The notes under the pieces: generated by a model
Told to the model about the DNA's origin: nothing
What the model saw: the letters and a program-made list of their open reading frames with translations, nothing else
The model's database searches: none
Program-made: the position numbers and the translations under genes
Shown: positions 16,192 through 23,368 of the stretch, in pieces
Layout: the number at the start of each line of letters is the position of its first letter
How positions within the stretch are numbered: position 1 is the stretch's first letter
Assembly: GCA_034436375.1 (NCBI GenBank)
Contig: DAOTVS010000069.1
Location: forward strand, 1-34,142
Direction of reading: 5' to 3'
DNA: 34,142 nt
Origin: DAOTVS01 sp034436375
Lineage (GTDB): Bacteria > Chloroflexota > Anaerolineae > SpSt-313

Positions 16192-16218
16192 TATAGCATG
16201 ATTTTCCCAGGGTACCAA
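16190..16218 (-). promoter_or_regulatory. Sigma70-type promoter of the padR-darA unit
   Basis: On the minus strand TTGGTA, a 17-base spacer and a perfect TATAAT. It lies in the short gap between the PHP gene end (16241) and padR start (16159), giving a leader of only about 25 bases. Confidence 0.65.
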
Positions 16219-16240
16219 CTTGCAGACTCATGGGCCCTGT

Positions 16241-17449
16241 TCAGACCAAGTAGATGGGGTTGGAGAGAAGGTATTCATCCTGCCCGTTGCCGGCCGAGCC
16301 CCACGCCTCCAGGCGCACGTAACGGCTGCCGCGCATGGAAACCTGCGTGGCCAGCGTGAACACCTGCGCCTCGCTGGCAAGCTCCTCTTGCCAGCGCACC
16401 TCGCCCTGCCCGATGAGGCGCACCTGGCGTACGGGAACGTTCATCCGGACCTCGATGGCGAGGGCACAATTGTCGCGGGCCTCGGTAGTGCTGCCCGGCC
16501 CGCGGCCATCCACGGCAAAGCTGAGCGTCGGATAGTACTCGCGCCTGACCCGGCCATCCTGGAGTGTGGTGGCGATCATCCTCTCGACGGCCTCCTTCAT
16601 CGCCGGGCGGTCGTGGCAGGCCTCTGCCCCTGCCATCAGCCACCAGGGCGTAAAGCCGCCCGACTGCGGCGCGATGCCCTCATAGCCCAGGCGGCGGTAG
16701 AGATCGGGATGCCAGGTGGCGGAGAGGTAGCTCCGGCCCTCGTGCAGGGCCCGGCGGACGGCCGCGGGCGAAAGCTCATCGGCCGCCACCACGTTGCGCA
16801 TGGCCGAGCCGGCCCACAGGTCCATCTGATGGCAGTCGGAACCGCTCGATAGCGGCAGGTGATGCCCCTGGCTCAGCCAGTGATCCCACTGGGCCAGCGA
16901 CCGTCGGCGGCTGAAGGGGCTCTCTCGCTGCTCGATGTCGTAGCGCATCTCGAGCCCAGCGATCTCAGTGCCGTCCAACGTCTCCCAGGGAATACCATCA
17001 TGGATGTGCGCCAGGAACGGGCGCATTCCGCGGGCCTGCAGCTCGTAGAGGATGGCGCGCAGGGAGCGGTTGCGGAAGAACGCCGGCGCGGGCAGTTGCT
17101 CCAGGTGCTCGCGCACCAGGACGTGCGTATCTGCCGGCGCACCGAACTGCCCTTCGGCGGCGTTGGCCCAGATCAACTCGAGCCCCGGGATGGTCACGTG
17201 TTGCGGCGAGGAGGCCCGGGCGCATTCGGACTGATAGGCCGCCAGGCCGCCAGGGTGCAGGCGGAACAGGCGCTGCGACCACTCATCGATCTCCCAGCGG
17301 TAATCCAACCGCGAGACGTCGATCTCCAGGTGATCGGTGGCAAAGTGAAAGTCTTCCCCGTAGAGCTGGAAGAGGCGGGTGTTCTCCTGCAGGGTATCGA
17401 GGCCATCGCTCCAATCTGAATGCGTGTGTCCATCGCCCCAGAGTGCCAT
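16241..17449 (-). CDS. PHP-domain metal-dependent phosphoesterase-like protein
   Basis: A 402-residue protein. GDGHTHSDWSDG at the very N-terminus, FATDHLEIDV near residue 40, HIHDGIPW near 165 and SSGSDCHQMDL near 210 supply the His/Asp metal ligands of a PHP (polymerase and histidinol phosphatase) domain. The last 110 residues are beta-rich and may form a separate sandwich domain. PHP proteins hydrolyse phosphate esters using two or three metals; the substrate here is unknown. The start is ATG 17447-17449, whose A and T overlap the TAA of the MDR gene (TAATG), with GGAG nine bases upstream inside that gene. The tight coupling says the two proteins act together or in fixed ratio. Confidence 0.8.
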   Translation of the reverse strand: MALWGDGHTHSDWSDGLDTLQENTRLFQLYGEDFHFATDHLEIDVSRLDYRWEIDEWSQRLFRLHPGGLAAYQSECARASSPQHVTIPGLELIWANAAEGQFGAPADTHVLVREHLEQLPAPAFFRNRSLRAILYELQARGMRPFLAHIHDGIPWETLDGTEIAGLEMRYDIEQRESPFSRRRSLAQWDHWLSQGHHLPLSSGSDCHQMDLWAGSAMRNVVAADELSPAAVRRALHEGRSYLSATWHPDLYRRLGYEGIAPQSGGFTPWWLMAGAEACHDRPAMKEAVERMIATTLQDGRVRREYYPTLSFAVDGRGPGSTTEARDNCALAIEVRMNVPVRQVRLIGQGEVRWQEELASEAQVFTLATQVSMRGSRYVRLEAWGSAGNGQDEYLLSNPIYLV

Positions 17450-18459
17450 TAGAGCCTGCTCCAATCGAAGATGACCCCTACCATATGAGAGCGATCGCGC
17501 AGCAGGGTTTCATACACCTGGGGCGCCTCGGCGGGTGAGTAGCGATGGGTGACCATATCCTTGACCCGCATGCGACCCTGGACGAGATAGTCGAAAAAGA
17601 GTTCGGTCATCTCGCGCTGTGTCCAGGGGGTCCATTCGCTGTAGGAGGGTGCGCTCACGGCGCCATGCACGCCGAGGATGGCGATGGAGTTCGAAAGCAT
17701 GCCGGGCCCGATGGCCTGCTGTGTGGGGACGGGGGTATCGCCCACCAGGATCACGCGCCCCAGCCGGTGCAGCAGCCTCACGCACTGATTCAAGGCGTTG
17801 GGGTAGCCCGTGACATCCCAGACGGCGTCGAGCATACGCCCTCTGGTAGCCTCCGACACTTGCTCTCGCGCGGCCTGGGCCTCCATGGCCAGTGCTGGCG
17901 CCGCGCCGTGGGCACCCGCCATATTGGTGCGCGCCAAGGCCGGGTCCATAGCGATGACCCTGCGGGCGCCGTTGACCTGCAAATACTGGGTTACCAGTTG
18001 CCCCAGCACACCGAGGCCGACGACGCCGACCGTCTCGCCGAGCTGCAGCTCCGCCCGGCGCACGGCGAGCTGGGTCGTGACGGCAATGGCGCCCCAGGTG
18101 GCCTCTTCGGCGCTGAGGGCTTTGGGGATGGGGTAGGCCCGGTCGGAGGCGATCTTGAAGTATTGCTGGTGGGTAGCCCAGGAGAATACCCGGTCGCCCT
18201 CTTTGATACCCGTCACATCCTTGCCTACGCCGATGACGCGCGCGCTCATGCTATAGCCCGGGCGGAAGGGGTACTTGACCCAATCGGCCCAGTTGGTGCC
18301 CGGATCAAAGATCCCGCGCAGGCAGTGGGTCTCGGTGCCGCTCGAGATCAGCGACCTGTCGGCCTGACAGAGGATTTGCCCTGGCTCGGGGGCTGTGACC
18401 TCCTCCTCACGGAGCTCGACCCTATTGGCCTGTGCAAAACAGATGTAGACTGATTTCAT
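17449..18459 (-). CDS. MDR-superfamily dehydrogenase (zinc-alcohol-dehydrogenase-like)
   Basis: A 336-residue NAD(P)-dependent oxidoreductase of the medium-chain fold, usual length. The GroES-like half runs to about residue 120 (GYSMSARVIGVGKDV, then EGDRVFSW); the Rossmann half has TVGVVGLGVLGQLVTQYL with the GxGxxG loop near residue 147 and a cofactor-acid AMDPA strand end. The four-cysteine structural zinc loop is absent, and the usual catalytic Cys region reads SLISSGTETHCLRG, so zinc use is doubtful; the pattern resembles the BchC/threonine-dehydrogenase-like branch. ATG 18459 has AGGAGGGG upstream and a near-consensus promoter before it. It is translationally coupled to the PHP gene. 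Confidence 0.82.
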   Translation of the reverse strand: MKSVYICFAQANRVELREEEVTAPEPGQILCQADRSLISSGTETHCLRGIFDPGTNWADWVKYPFRPGYSMSARVIGVGKDVTGIKEGDRVFSWATHQQYFKIASDRAYPIPKALSAEEATWGAIAVTTQLAVRRAELQLGETVGVVGLGVLGQLVTQYLQVNGARRVIAMDPALARTNMAGAHGAAPALAMEAQAAREQVSEATRGRMLDAVWDVTGYPNALNQCVRLLHRLGRVILVGDTPVPTQQAIGPGMLSNSIAILGVHGAVSAPSYSEWTPWTQREMTELFFDYLVQGRMRVKDMVTHRYSPAEAPQVYETLLRDRSHMVGVIFDWSRL

Positions 18460-18495
18460 CGTCCCCTCCTGGCGCCCTCATGGCAACCAGCGGCC

Positions 18496-18524
18496 ATCAT
18501 AACACGCGCCTGTGTGCCTGTCAA
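18496..18524 (-). promoter_or_regulatory. Sigma70-type promoter of the MDR-PHP operon
   Basis: On the minus strand a perfect TTGACA, 17-base spacer and TATGAT, with the start near 18489 and a leader of about 30 bases carrying AGGAGGGG. Confidence 0.65.
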
Positions 18525-18582
18525 AAAGCTGCTCAATGAACGCAGAACACACAAATAGATGAATCAGCGCCAGGGGCGCCAG

Positions 18583-18634
18583 GAACGAACAGGCCGGCAT
18601 ACTGAACCTTCTCAGCATGCCGGCCTGTTCGTTC
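18583..18634 (-). terminator. Long hairpin after the alpha/alpha-barrel gene
   Basis: An 18-base arm (GAACGAACAGGCCGGCAT) faces its exact reverse complement; four more inner pairs (CTGA/TCAG) follow after one mismatch that becomes a G-U wobble in minus-strand RNA. The loop is six bases. It lies between the leftward gene ending at 18688 and the next leftward promoter, as expected for a terminator, but has no U-run. Confidence 0.6.
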
Positions 18635-18687
18635 GGTGTTGATGTCTCGAGCAGCTATCAGCCATGCCATCCCGGGGCGCTTACGCC

Positions 18688-19926
18688 TCAGGCGGCCTTG
18701 CGCTCCTGCCGCGCTGCCAGCGGCGCGACCTGCGCCGGGTCCAGCGTGGAGAGGTAATCTACCGCGAACCAGAGGCCGCGAGCAAAGTGCGTGATCTGGT
18801 CGCCCGACATGGAATAGTCATAATACGGATCCCAGGACCAGTAGCCCCACAGGGCATCCTCACGGTCGCTATACGGGTGTGCGCTGCCCGGAATGACCTG
18901 CTGGGTCAGGGCGTAACCCATGGCCTGCAGTGCGCTCTCCAGGTAGCGCGGCTCATGGGTTGCCCTGTGCAGCCGGAAAAGGGCGATGGCGATGTTGGGC
19001 ATGTCGCCGGGTCCCACATACTCCGAAACCGGGTTTGCGAACCGGTCGATGGTCAGGATCCAGGCGCCATCTGGGCGCTGATGCGCGATGTGCCAGTCGG
19101 CAAAGCGCCGGGCTGCCCGCAGATACTGGGGCAGGTGCGTCTGTTCGTAGAGAAACGTCAGCGCGCGCAGCTCATCGGCTGCCAGGTCCGTGTTGTAGTA
19201 CTCGTTGTTGATCAGGTAAAAGCCGCCGTCGGGCGCCTGCAGGGTCAGGGCATATTCGCCCCAGGCCAACGCTCGTTCCAGCCACTGACTGTCTTGAGTG
19301 ACCTCATAGAGATAGAGGTGGGCCTCGATGACCCGCCCGAAGGACTGCCAGCCCTCGGCGATCCAGCGCTGCTGCTTTTTGTCGTATTTGGTGGCATGAT
19401 CGTGCAGCTCGGCCTGGACGAGGAAGCGGGCGCCCTCAATGGCGCGGCGCAGGTGCTGGCGCTCCTGGGTGCGGACGTAGAGTCCCGCGTTCATCAGCAC
19501 GAACTCGGCGGTGAACTTGACCCAGACTTCGTCTGGACACCAGGCATCGCGCACGCCGCCGAGCACCATGCTCATCGGGTGCGATTCGACCAGGCTACGG
19601 TGTACCCAGTTGGATACCCGCACGGCCCTTTGTAGCATCTCCTCGTCGCCATAGCGGTCATAGGCCGCAATGCACTGCCAGGGCGCGATCAGGTTCGTGA
19701 GCTGCGGCTCCTCGTAGCAGCCATCCTCGACCTTGCAGTGCCCGGCAAAGGCTCCCGGTTGCTCACGCCAGTTGCGCATCAGCCAATGGTAGGTGGCCTT
19801 GCGGGCCCGCTCCTCCCACTCATCCAGGGCTACCCCCCGCTCGATCCAGCCTGGAATGCGCGCCTCTGTGGCGGGCGCCAGCCCCCAGTCCCGGGGCGAG
19901 ATAATACCATACATAAGTCCATTCAT
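18688..19926 (-). CDS. (alpha/alpha)6-barrel sugar enzyme (six-hairpin glycosidase/epimerase-like)
   Basis: A 412-residue soluble protein without signal peptide. It is made of repeating helix pairs with aromatic turns (ATYHWLMRNW, NLIAPWQCIAAYDRYG, VWVKFTAEFVLMNAGLY, DLAADELRALTFLYEQT, GAWILTIDRF, ALWGYWSWDPYYDYS), the look of the six-hairpin glycosidase and N-acylglucosamine-2-epimerase superfamily. I cannot assign a catalytic pair or a precise family; the neighbouring GH65 fusion and GT4 support a role on sugars. Start: ATG 19926 is taken; an in-frame TTG at 19932 and an ATG at 19914 are alternatives, and no ribosome site decides clearly. A TATACT-type promoter overlaps the end of the upstream gene. 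Confidence 0.65.
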   Translation of the reverse strand: MNGLMYGIISPRDWGLAPATEARIPGWIERGVALDEWEERARKATYHWLMRNWREQPGAFAGHCKVEDGCYEEPQLTNLIAPWQCIAAYDRYGDEEMLQRAVRVSNWVHRSLVESHPMSMVLGGVRDAWCPDEVWVKFTAEFVLMNAGLYVRTQERQHLRRAIEGARFLVQAELHDHATKYDKKQQRWIAEGWQSFGRVIEAHLYLYEVTQDSQWLERALAWGEYALTLQAPDGGFYLINNEYYNTDLAADELRALTFLYEQTHLPQYLRAARRFADWHIAHQRPDGAWILTIDRFANPVSEYVGPGDMPNIAIALFRLHRATHEPRYLESALQAMGYALTQQVIPGSAHPYSDREDALWGYWSWDPYYDYSMSGDQITHFARGLWFAVDYLSTLDPAQVAPLAARQERKAA

Positions 19927-19972
19927 CCCCAATAATGTTAGTCGATCTCCCCAGCCTTCATGGCGGGCCAGG

Positions 19973-20000
19973 AGTATAGTCGCTCTTGTTGCCGCCTCAA
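19973..20000 (-). promoter_or_regulatory. Putative sigma70-type promoter for the alpha/alpha-barrel gene
   Basis: On the minus strand TTGAGG, a 16-base spacer and TATACT; the -35 box overlaps the stop codon of the GH65 fusion gene. The predicted start near 19966 leaves about 40 bases of leader. Confidence 0.5.
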
Positions 20001-22885
20001 GAGCGCGGGCTCAAGGCCGCCTTGAGGTCAACCTCCAGGTGCTCCCCGTGATACCACAGGCGGAAGTGCATCCGCTGCCAGTGCTTGGGCAGCCTCGGTG
20101 TGAACACCGGCCCCGCGGGCCCCAGGCGCATGCCGGCGAACCCCATCGCTGCCATCAGCCATACGCCGCCTGCTGAGGCCGCATGGATGCCGTCCTTGGT
20201 GTTCCCGCGCAGATCCTTCAGATCGACCATGGCTGCCCGCCAAAAGTGCTCATAAGCCTTGTCGGGGTAGCCCAGCTCGCAGCCCAGCAGGCCATGAATG
20301 GCCGGGCCCAACGAAGAGCCATAGCTATGGTCGGTCCGTGGCTCATAGTAATCCCAATTGGCCCGCTTGCAGCGCTGATCGAACTCATCTTCCAGCAGAT
20401 AGAGAAGCATGAGGACGTCGGCCTGCTTGAGGGCCTGGTACCTTTGTGTTTCCTCGATCCCCAGCGCCAGTTGCACGGGGCAGTTGCGCGGCTCCAGGGC
20501 TTCCCAGTTGAGGTCCTCCAGCTGGAAAAAGCCGTCGCACTGCTCGATCAGCCCCGTATCCGGGTCGTAGGGAATGTAGATGCGCCGCACCACATCCTCC
20601 CAATGAGATATACGCTCACTGGTAAGCCCGAGTTGCTCTTCGAGCGCCAAAGCCCGCTCTGGATCGAAGGGGCGCAGCCAGGCCAGTACCTCGATGGCCT
20701 TGCGCAGATGCCAGCGCACCATATAATTGGTAAAGGCGTTGTTATCCACGTGCTCGTGATACTCATCGGGGCCGATCACATCGCGGATCTCATAGCGCTC
20801 CGCCTGGGCGTTGTACTCGACGCGGCTGCCCCAGAACACGGCCGTGTCCAGGATGATCTCGGCGCCATAATCACGCATAAAGGCATCGTCGCCAGTGGCC
20901 TGCCAGTAACGCCACACGGCATAGGCTACGTCCGCGGTAATATGTTGCTCGATCTCGCCGCACCAGACGCGCACCAGTTCGCCATTGGGCAAGGGAATCC
21001 AGGGCGGCGTCGTCTCTCGCCCATCCTGCGCGCTCTCCCAGGGGAACATGGCTCCCTCGTACCCTGCCCGGCGTGCGTTCTCACGGGCGCCCGCCAGGGT
21101 ATGGTAGCGGTAGAGCAGCAGGTTGCGCGCGATCTCGGGCCGGGTAAAGGCGAAAAACGGCACGATAAAGATATCTGTATCCCAGAACACGTGCCCCCGG
21201 TAGCCAAAACCGCTGAGCGCCTTGGCCGGAATACTCAGGCGGTCGCTGTGCCAGGGAGCTGCAATGAGCAGCTGGAACAGATTGTACCGTATGGCCCGCT
21301 GGGCAGCGTCATCTCCCTCGATCTGCATGTCGCAGTCGTGCCACACCCCGGCCCACTCGCGCCGATGAGCGCGCAGTAGAGTCGCGTAACCCTGCCCGGC
21401 TGCAGCCTGCACACCGGAAAGCGCCGCCGCCATCGGGCTGGCTTCCTCAGCGGACGTATAATAGGTCACCAATTTGGTGGCTACTGCGGTTTCCCCCTGC
21501 GCCAACTTGAAGCGCGCTGCTACACCGGGTGCATGCGCCGAATCGCGTGCGCTATAGGCCACATCGGCGACGCCCTCGACGGCGAGGTGGGCGGCTACGC
21601 CCAGCTCCACGCTGCTCAGGCGAGTGCGCACGTGCAGGTAGGCCACCTGGGGCGCTGGGTTCCCGCTATCGAGCGTTTGCCAGTGAGTAAGGCCAACTTC
21701 GCTCGGCACCAGGCTCCCCGGATTCTCTACGGTGCCGTCAATCTCCGCCCGCAGCTCAACCTCGCCTGCAAAGTCCAGCGCCGTGACCCCATAGCGCAGG
21801 GCGCACAGGTGTGCATCAGCCATGGATGCCCAGCGCTCGCTGCGCAGTTCGATCGTCTTGCCCCGCGGGCTGCGCCAGCGCAGGGAGTGGACCAATACCC
21901 CATCGCGAAGATCCAGGGTCCGCACGTGAGATAGCACCTGCCCCTGATCCAGGCGGACGCGTTCGCCATCGATGAGCAGCTCCATGGTCAGCCAGTTGGG
22001 GGCGTTGGCCAGCTCCGTATGGATTATGGGCACGTTGTCAAACAGGCCATTGATGAGCGTCGCAGGCTGATCGCCGGGATAGCGCTGCTCCAGCGCCCCC
22101 CGGGTACCCAGGTAACCGTTGCCGATAGTAAAGACAGTCTCCTGCTGCTTGAGTGCGGCCGGGTCGAACTTGTCATCGCTAACGGTCCAGGTTGTGGCCT
22201 CCCTGGCGCTGGCCTGCAGATGGGCCAGTATCTGCTCCCAGGTTACCCCCTCCAGCGAGGGCAGAATCACGTTGGGCCGCACCTCGGCAAAGCGCTCCGC
22301 CGGGCCCAGGGCTACACTGTGCATGCCGGCCGCATGGGCCGCCTCGATTCCTGCGGCGGCATCCTCTACGATGAGGCATTTCGATGGTGGTATCTGCAGT
22401 TGTGCAGCCGCATGCAGGAACAGGTCAGGCGCCGGTTTGCTGGCGGCCACGCTGTAGCCATCGGCCAGGGCATCGATATGGTGCCAGATGCGCAGGCCAT
22501 CGATCACAGCCCGAGAGTTCTTGCTCACGGTGGCAATGCCGACGCGCAGGCCCTGCTCGTGCAGCTCGCTCAGAAGCTCAGGCACCCCGGGCAGCAGGTC
22601 TGCCGGCATGATCTGCTTGATGAGTTCCTGGTAGTATTGGTTCTTGCGCGCCATCATCTCCTGGGCAGCGACTTCCTCTATCTCTCGCTCCTGCAACAGG
22701 ATTTCCAGCGAGCGACGGCGCGATACGCCCCTGAGTTGTTCGTTCCTGGCCCGTGAGAAGGGAATGCCCGCTTCGTCGGCTAGGCGCTTCCAGGCCTGGA
22801 AGTGATACTCTGCAGTATCGGTCAGGACGCCGTCGAGATCGAAAATGACGGCCCTGATTTCAGGTCGTGTAGTGTCTGCGGACAA
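19997..22885 (-). CDS. Fused beta-phosphoglucomutase (HAD) - GH65 disaccharide phosphorylase
   Basis: A 962-residue two-enzyme fusion. Residues 1-225 are a HAD-type beta-phosphoglucomutase: FDLDGVLTD with nucleophile Asp16 and acid/base Asp18, RGVSRRRSLE cap-domain signature, Ser/Thr motif IATVSKNS, Lys in AASKPAPD and acidic LIVEDAAAGIEAA. Residues 230-962 are glycoside hydrolase family 65: GNGYLGTRG, GYRGHVFWDTDIF, IGPDEYHEHVDNNAF with the general acid Glu near 708, and the phosphate-pocket ALKQADVLML near 820. It should phosphorolyse an alpha-linked disaccharide (maltose, trehalose, kojibiose or similar) to beta-glucose-1-phosphate, then isomerise it to glucose-6-phosphate. Start: TTG 22885 has AGGAGG five bases upstream; ATG 22903, six codons earlier, lacks a ribosome site but is possible. 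Confidence 0.92.
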   Translation of the reverse strand: MSADTTRPEIRAVIFDLDGVLTDTAEYHFQAWKRLADEAGIPFSRARNEQLRGVSRRRSLEILLQEREIEEVAAQEMMARKNQYYQELIKQIMPADLLPGVPELLSELHEQGLRVGIATVSKNSRAVIDGLRIWHHIDALADGYSVAASKPAPDLFLHAAAQLQIPPSKCLIVEDAAAGIEAAHAAGMHSVALGPAERFAEVRPNVILPSLEGVTWEQILAHLQASAREATTWTVSDDKFDPAALKQQETVFTIGNGYLGTRGALEQRYPGDQPATLINGLFDNVPIIHTELANAPNWLTMELLIDGERVRLDQGQVLSHVRTLDLRDGVLVHSLRWRSPRGKTIELRSERWASMADAHLCALRYGVTALDFAGEVELRAEIDGTVENPGSLVPSEVGLTHWQTLDSGNPAPQVAYLHVRTRLSSVELGVAAHLAVEGVADVAYSARDSAHAPGVAARFKLAQGETAVATKLVTYYTSAEEASPMAAALSGVQAAAGQGYATLLRAHRREWAGVWHDCDMQIEGDDAAQRAIRYNLFQLLIAAPWHSDRLSIPAKALSGFGYRGHVFWDTDIFIVPFFAFTRPEIARNLLLYRYHTLAGARENARRAGYEGAMFPWESAQDGRETTPPWIPLPNGELVRVWCGEIEQHITADVAYAVWRYWQATGDDAFMRDYGAEIILDTAVFWGSRVEYNAQAERYEIRDVIGPDEYHEHVDNNAFTNYMVRWHLRKAIEVLAWLRPFDPERALALEEQLGLTSERISHWEDVVRRIYIPYDPDTGLIEQCDGFFQLEDLNWEALEPRNCPVQLALGIEETQRYQALKQADVLMLLYLLEDEFDQRCKRANWDYYEPRTDHSYGSSLGPAIHGLLGCELGYPDKAYEHFWRAAMVDLKDLRGNTKDGIHAASAGGVWLMAAMGFAGMRLGPAGPVFTPRLPKHWQRMHFRLWYHGEHLEVDLKAALSPRS

Positions 22886-23108
22886 GTCATCCTCCTGGGC
22901 CATACCAGCCCAAAAACAGAGGCGCAGCCCAAGGAGGGGCAAACCGCAAATGTGACAGGGGCGGCCCGTGGCCGGCTCGCGGCCCCACAACCTGGCACAC
23001 CCCTGGCAAGGGGGGCGCAACGGGAGTGCAGGGCAAGAGCCGGAACAGCCATGGCCATGGCTGGAAGGGACGAGCGCGGGGCCGAGGAGAAATACAACAC
23101 TGCAGCGC

Positions 23109-23192
23109 CTATCCCTCACCGCATTGTGCGCGGCTGTGGAAGATCGCTGCAGATTGGAGCCCGGCCCGCTCCGCGACGGCTTTGATTGCCAC
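23109..23192 (-). pseudogene. Possible remnant of a helix-turn-helix regulator
   Basis: In the leader of the GH65 gene, a minus-strand GTG-started frame of 27 codons reads AIKAVAERAGLQSAAIFHS before stopping at TAG. This resembles the DNA-binding helices of LacI proteins ('TIKDVAxxAGVSxATVS', including placement right at the start) or TetR proteins ('IAERAGLSxAAIYxHF'). No continuation was found in the other two frames. It may be a decayed regulator of the sugar gene, or chance in GC-rich sequence. Confidence 0.25.
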
Positions 23193-23242
23193 CTGTGATC
23201 GGTCTTCCCTGACCCTTACACCCCTTTGAGTGCAGGCAGGGC

Positions 23243-23284
23243 GGCGCCTTTGGAAATGGTACGAGAGTTTTTTCCAACAGCGCC
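23243..23284. promoter_or_regulatory. Inverted repeat at the GH65 transcription start
   Basis: GGCGCCTTTGGAAA and TTTCCAACAGCGCC form 14-base arms with two mismatches, 14 bases apart, directly next to the -10 box. Either an operator for a dimeric sugar-responsive repressor or a 5'-end hairpin of the transcript. Confidence 0.5.
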
Positions 23285-23285
23285 A

Positions 23286-23313
23286 ATTATAGTCAAGCCG
23301 CGTTACTTGTCAA
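23286..23313 (-). promoter_or_regulatory. Consensus sigma70 promoter upstream of the GH65 fusion
   Basis: On the minus strand a perfect TTGACA, 16-base spacer and perfect TATAAT, the strongest promoter match seen in the window. It gives an unusually long leader of about 390 bases before the coding start. Confidence 0.65.
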
Positions 23314-23368
23314 TAAACTTCGCGGGCGGGCGCGGGCTCACGGGAAGGACAGGTTATGTCAGCCTCGA

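Noticed and set aside
20183..21379. A 398-codon plus-strand frame opposite the GH65 domain
   Set aside because: The GH65 catalytic motifs are on the other strand; codon pattern is that of an antisense shadow.
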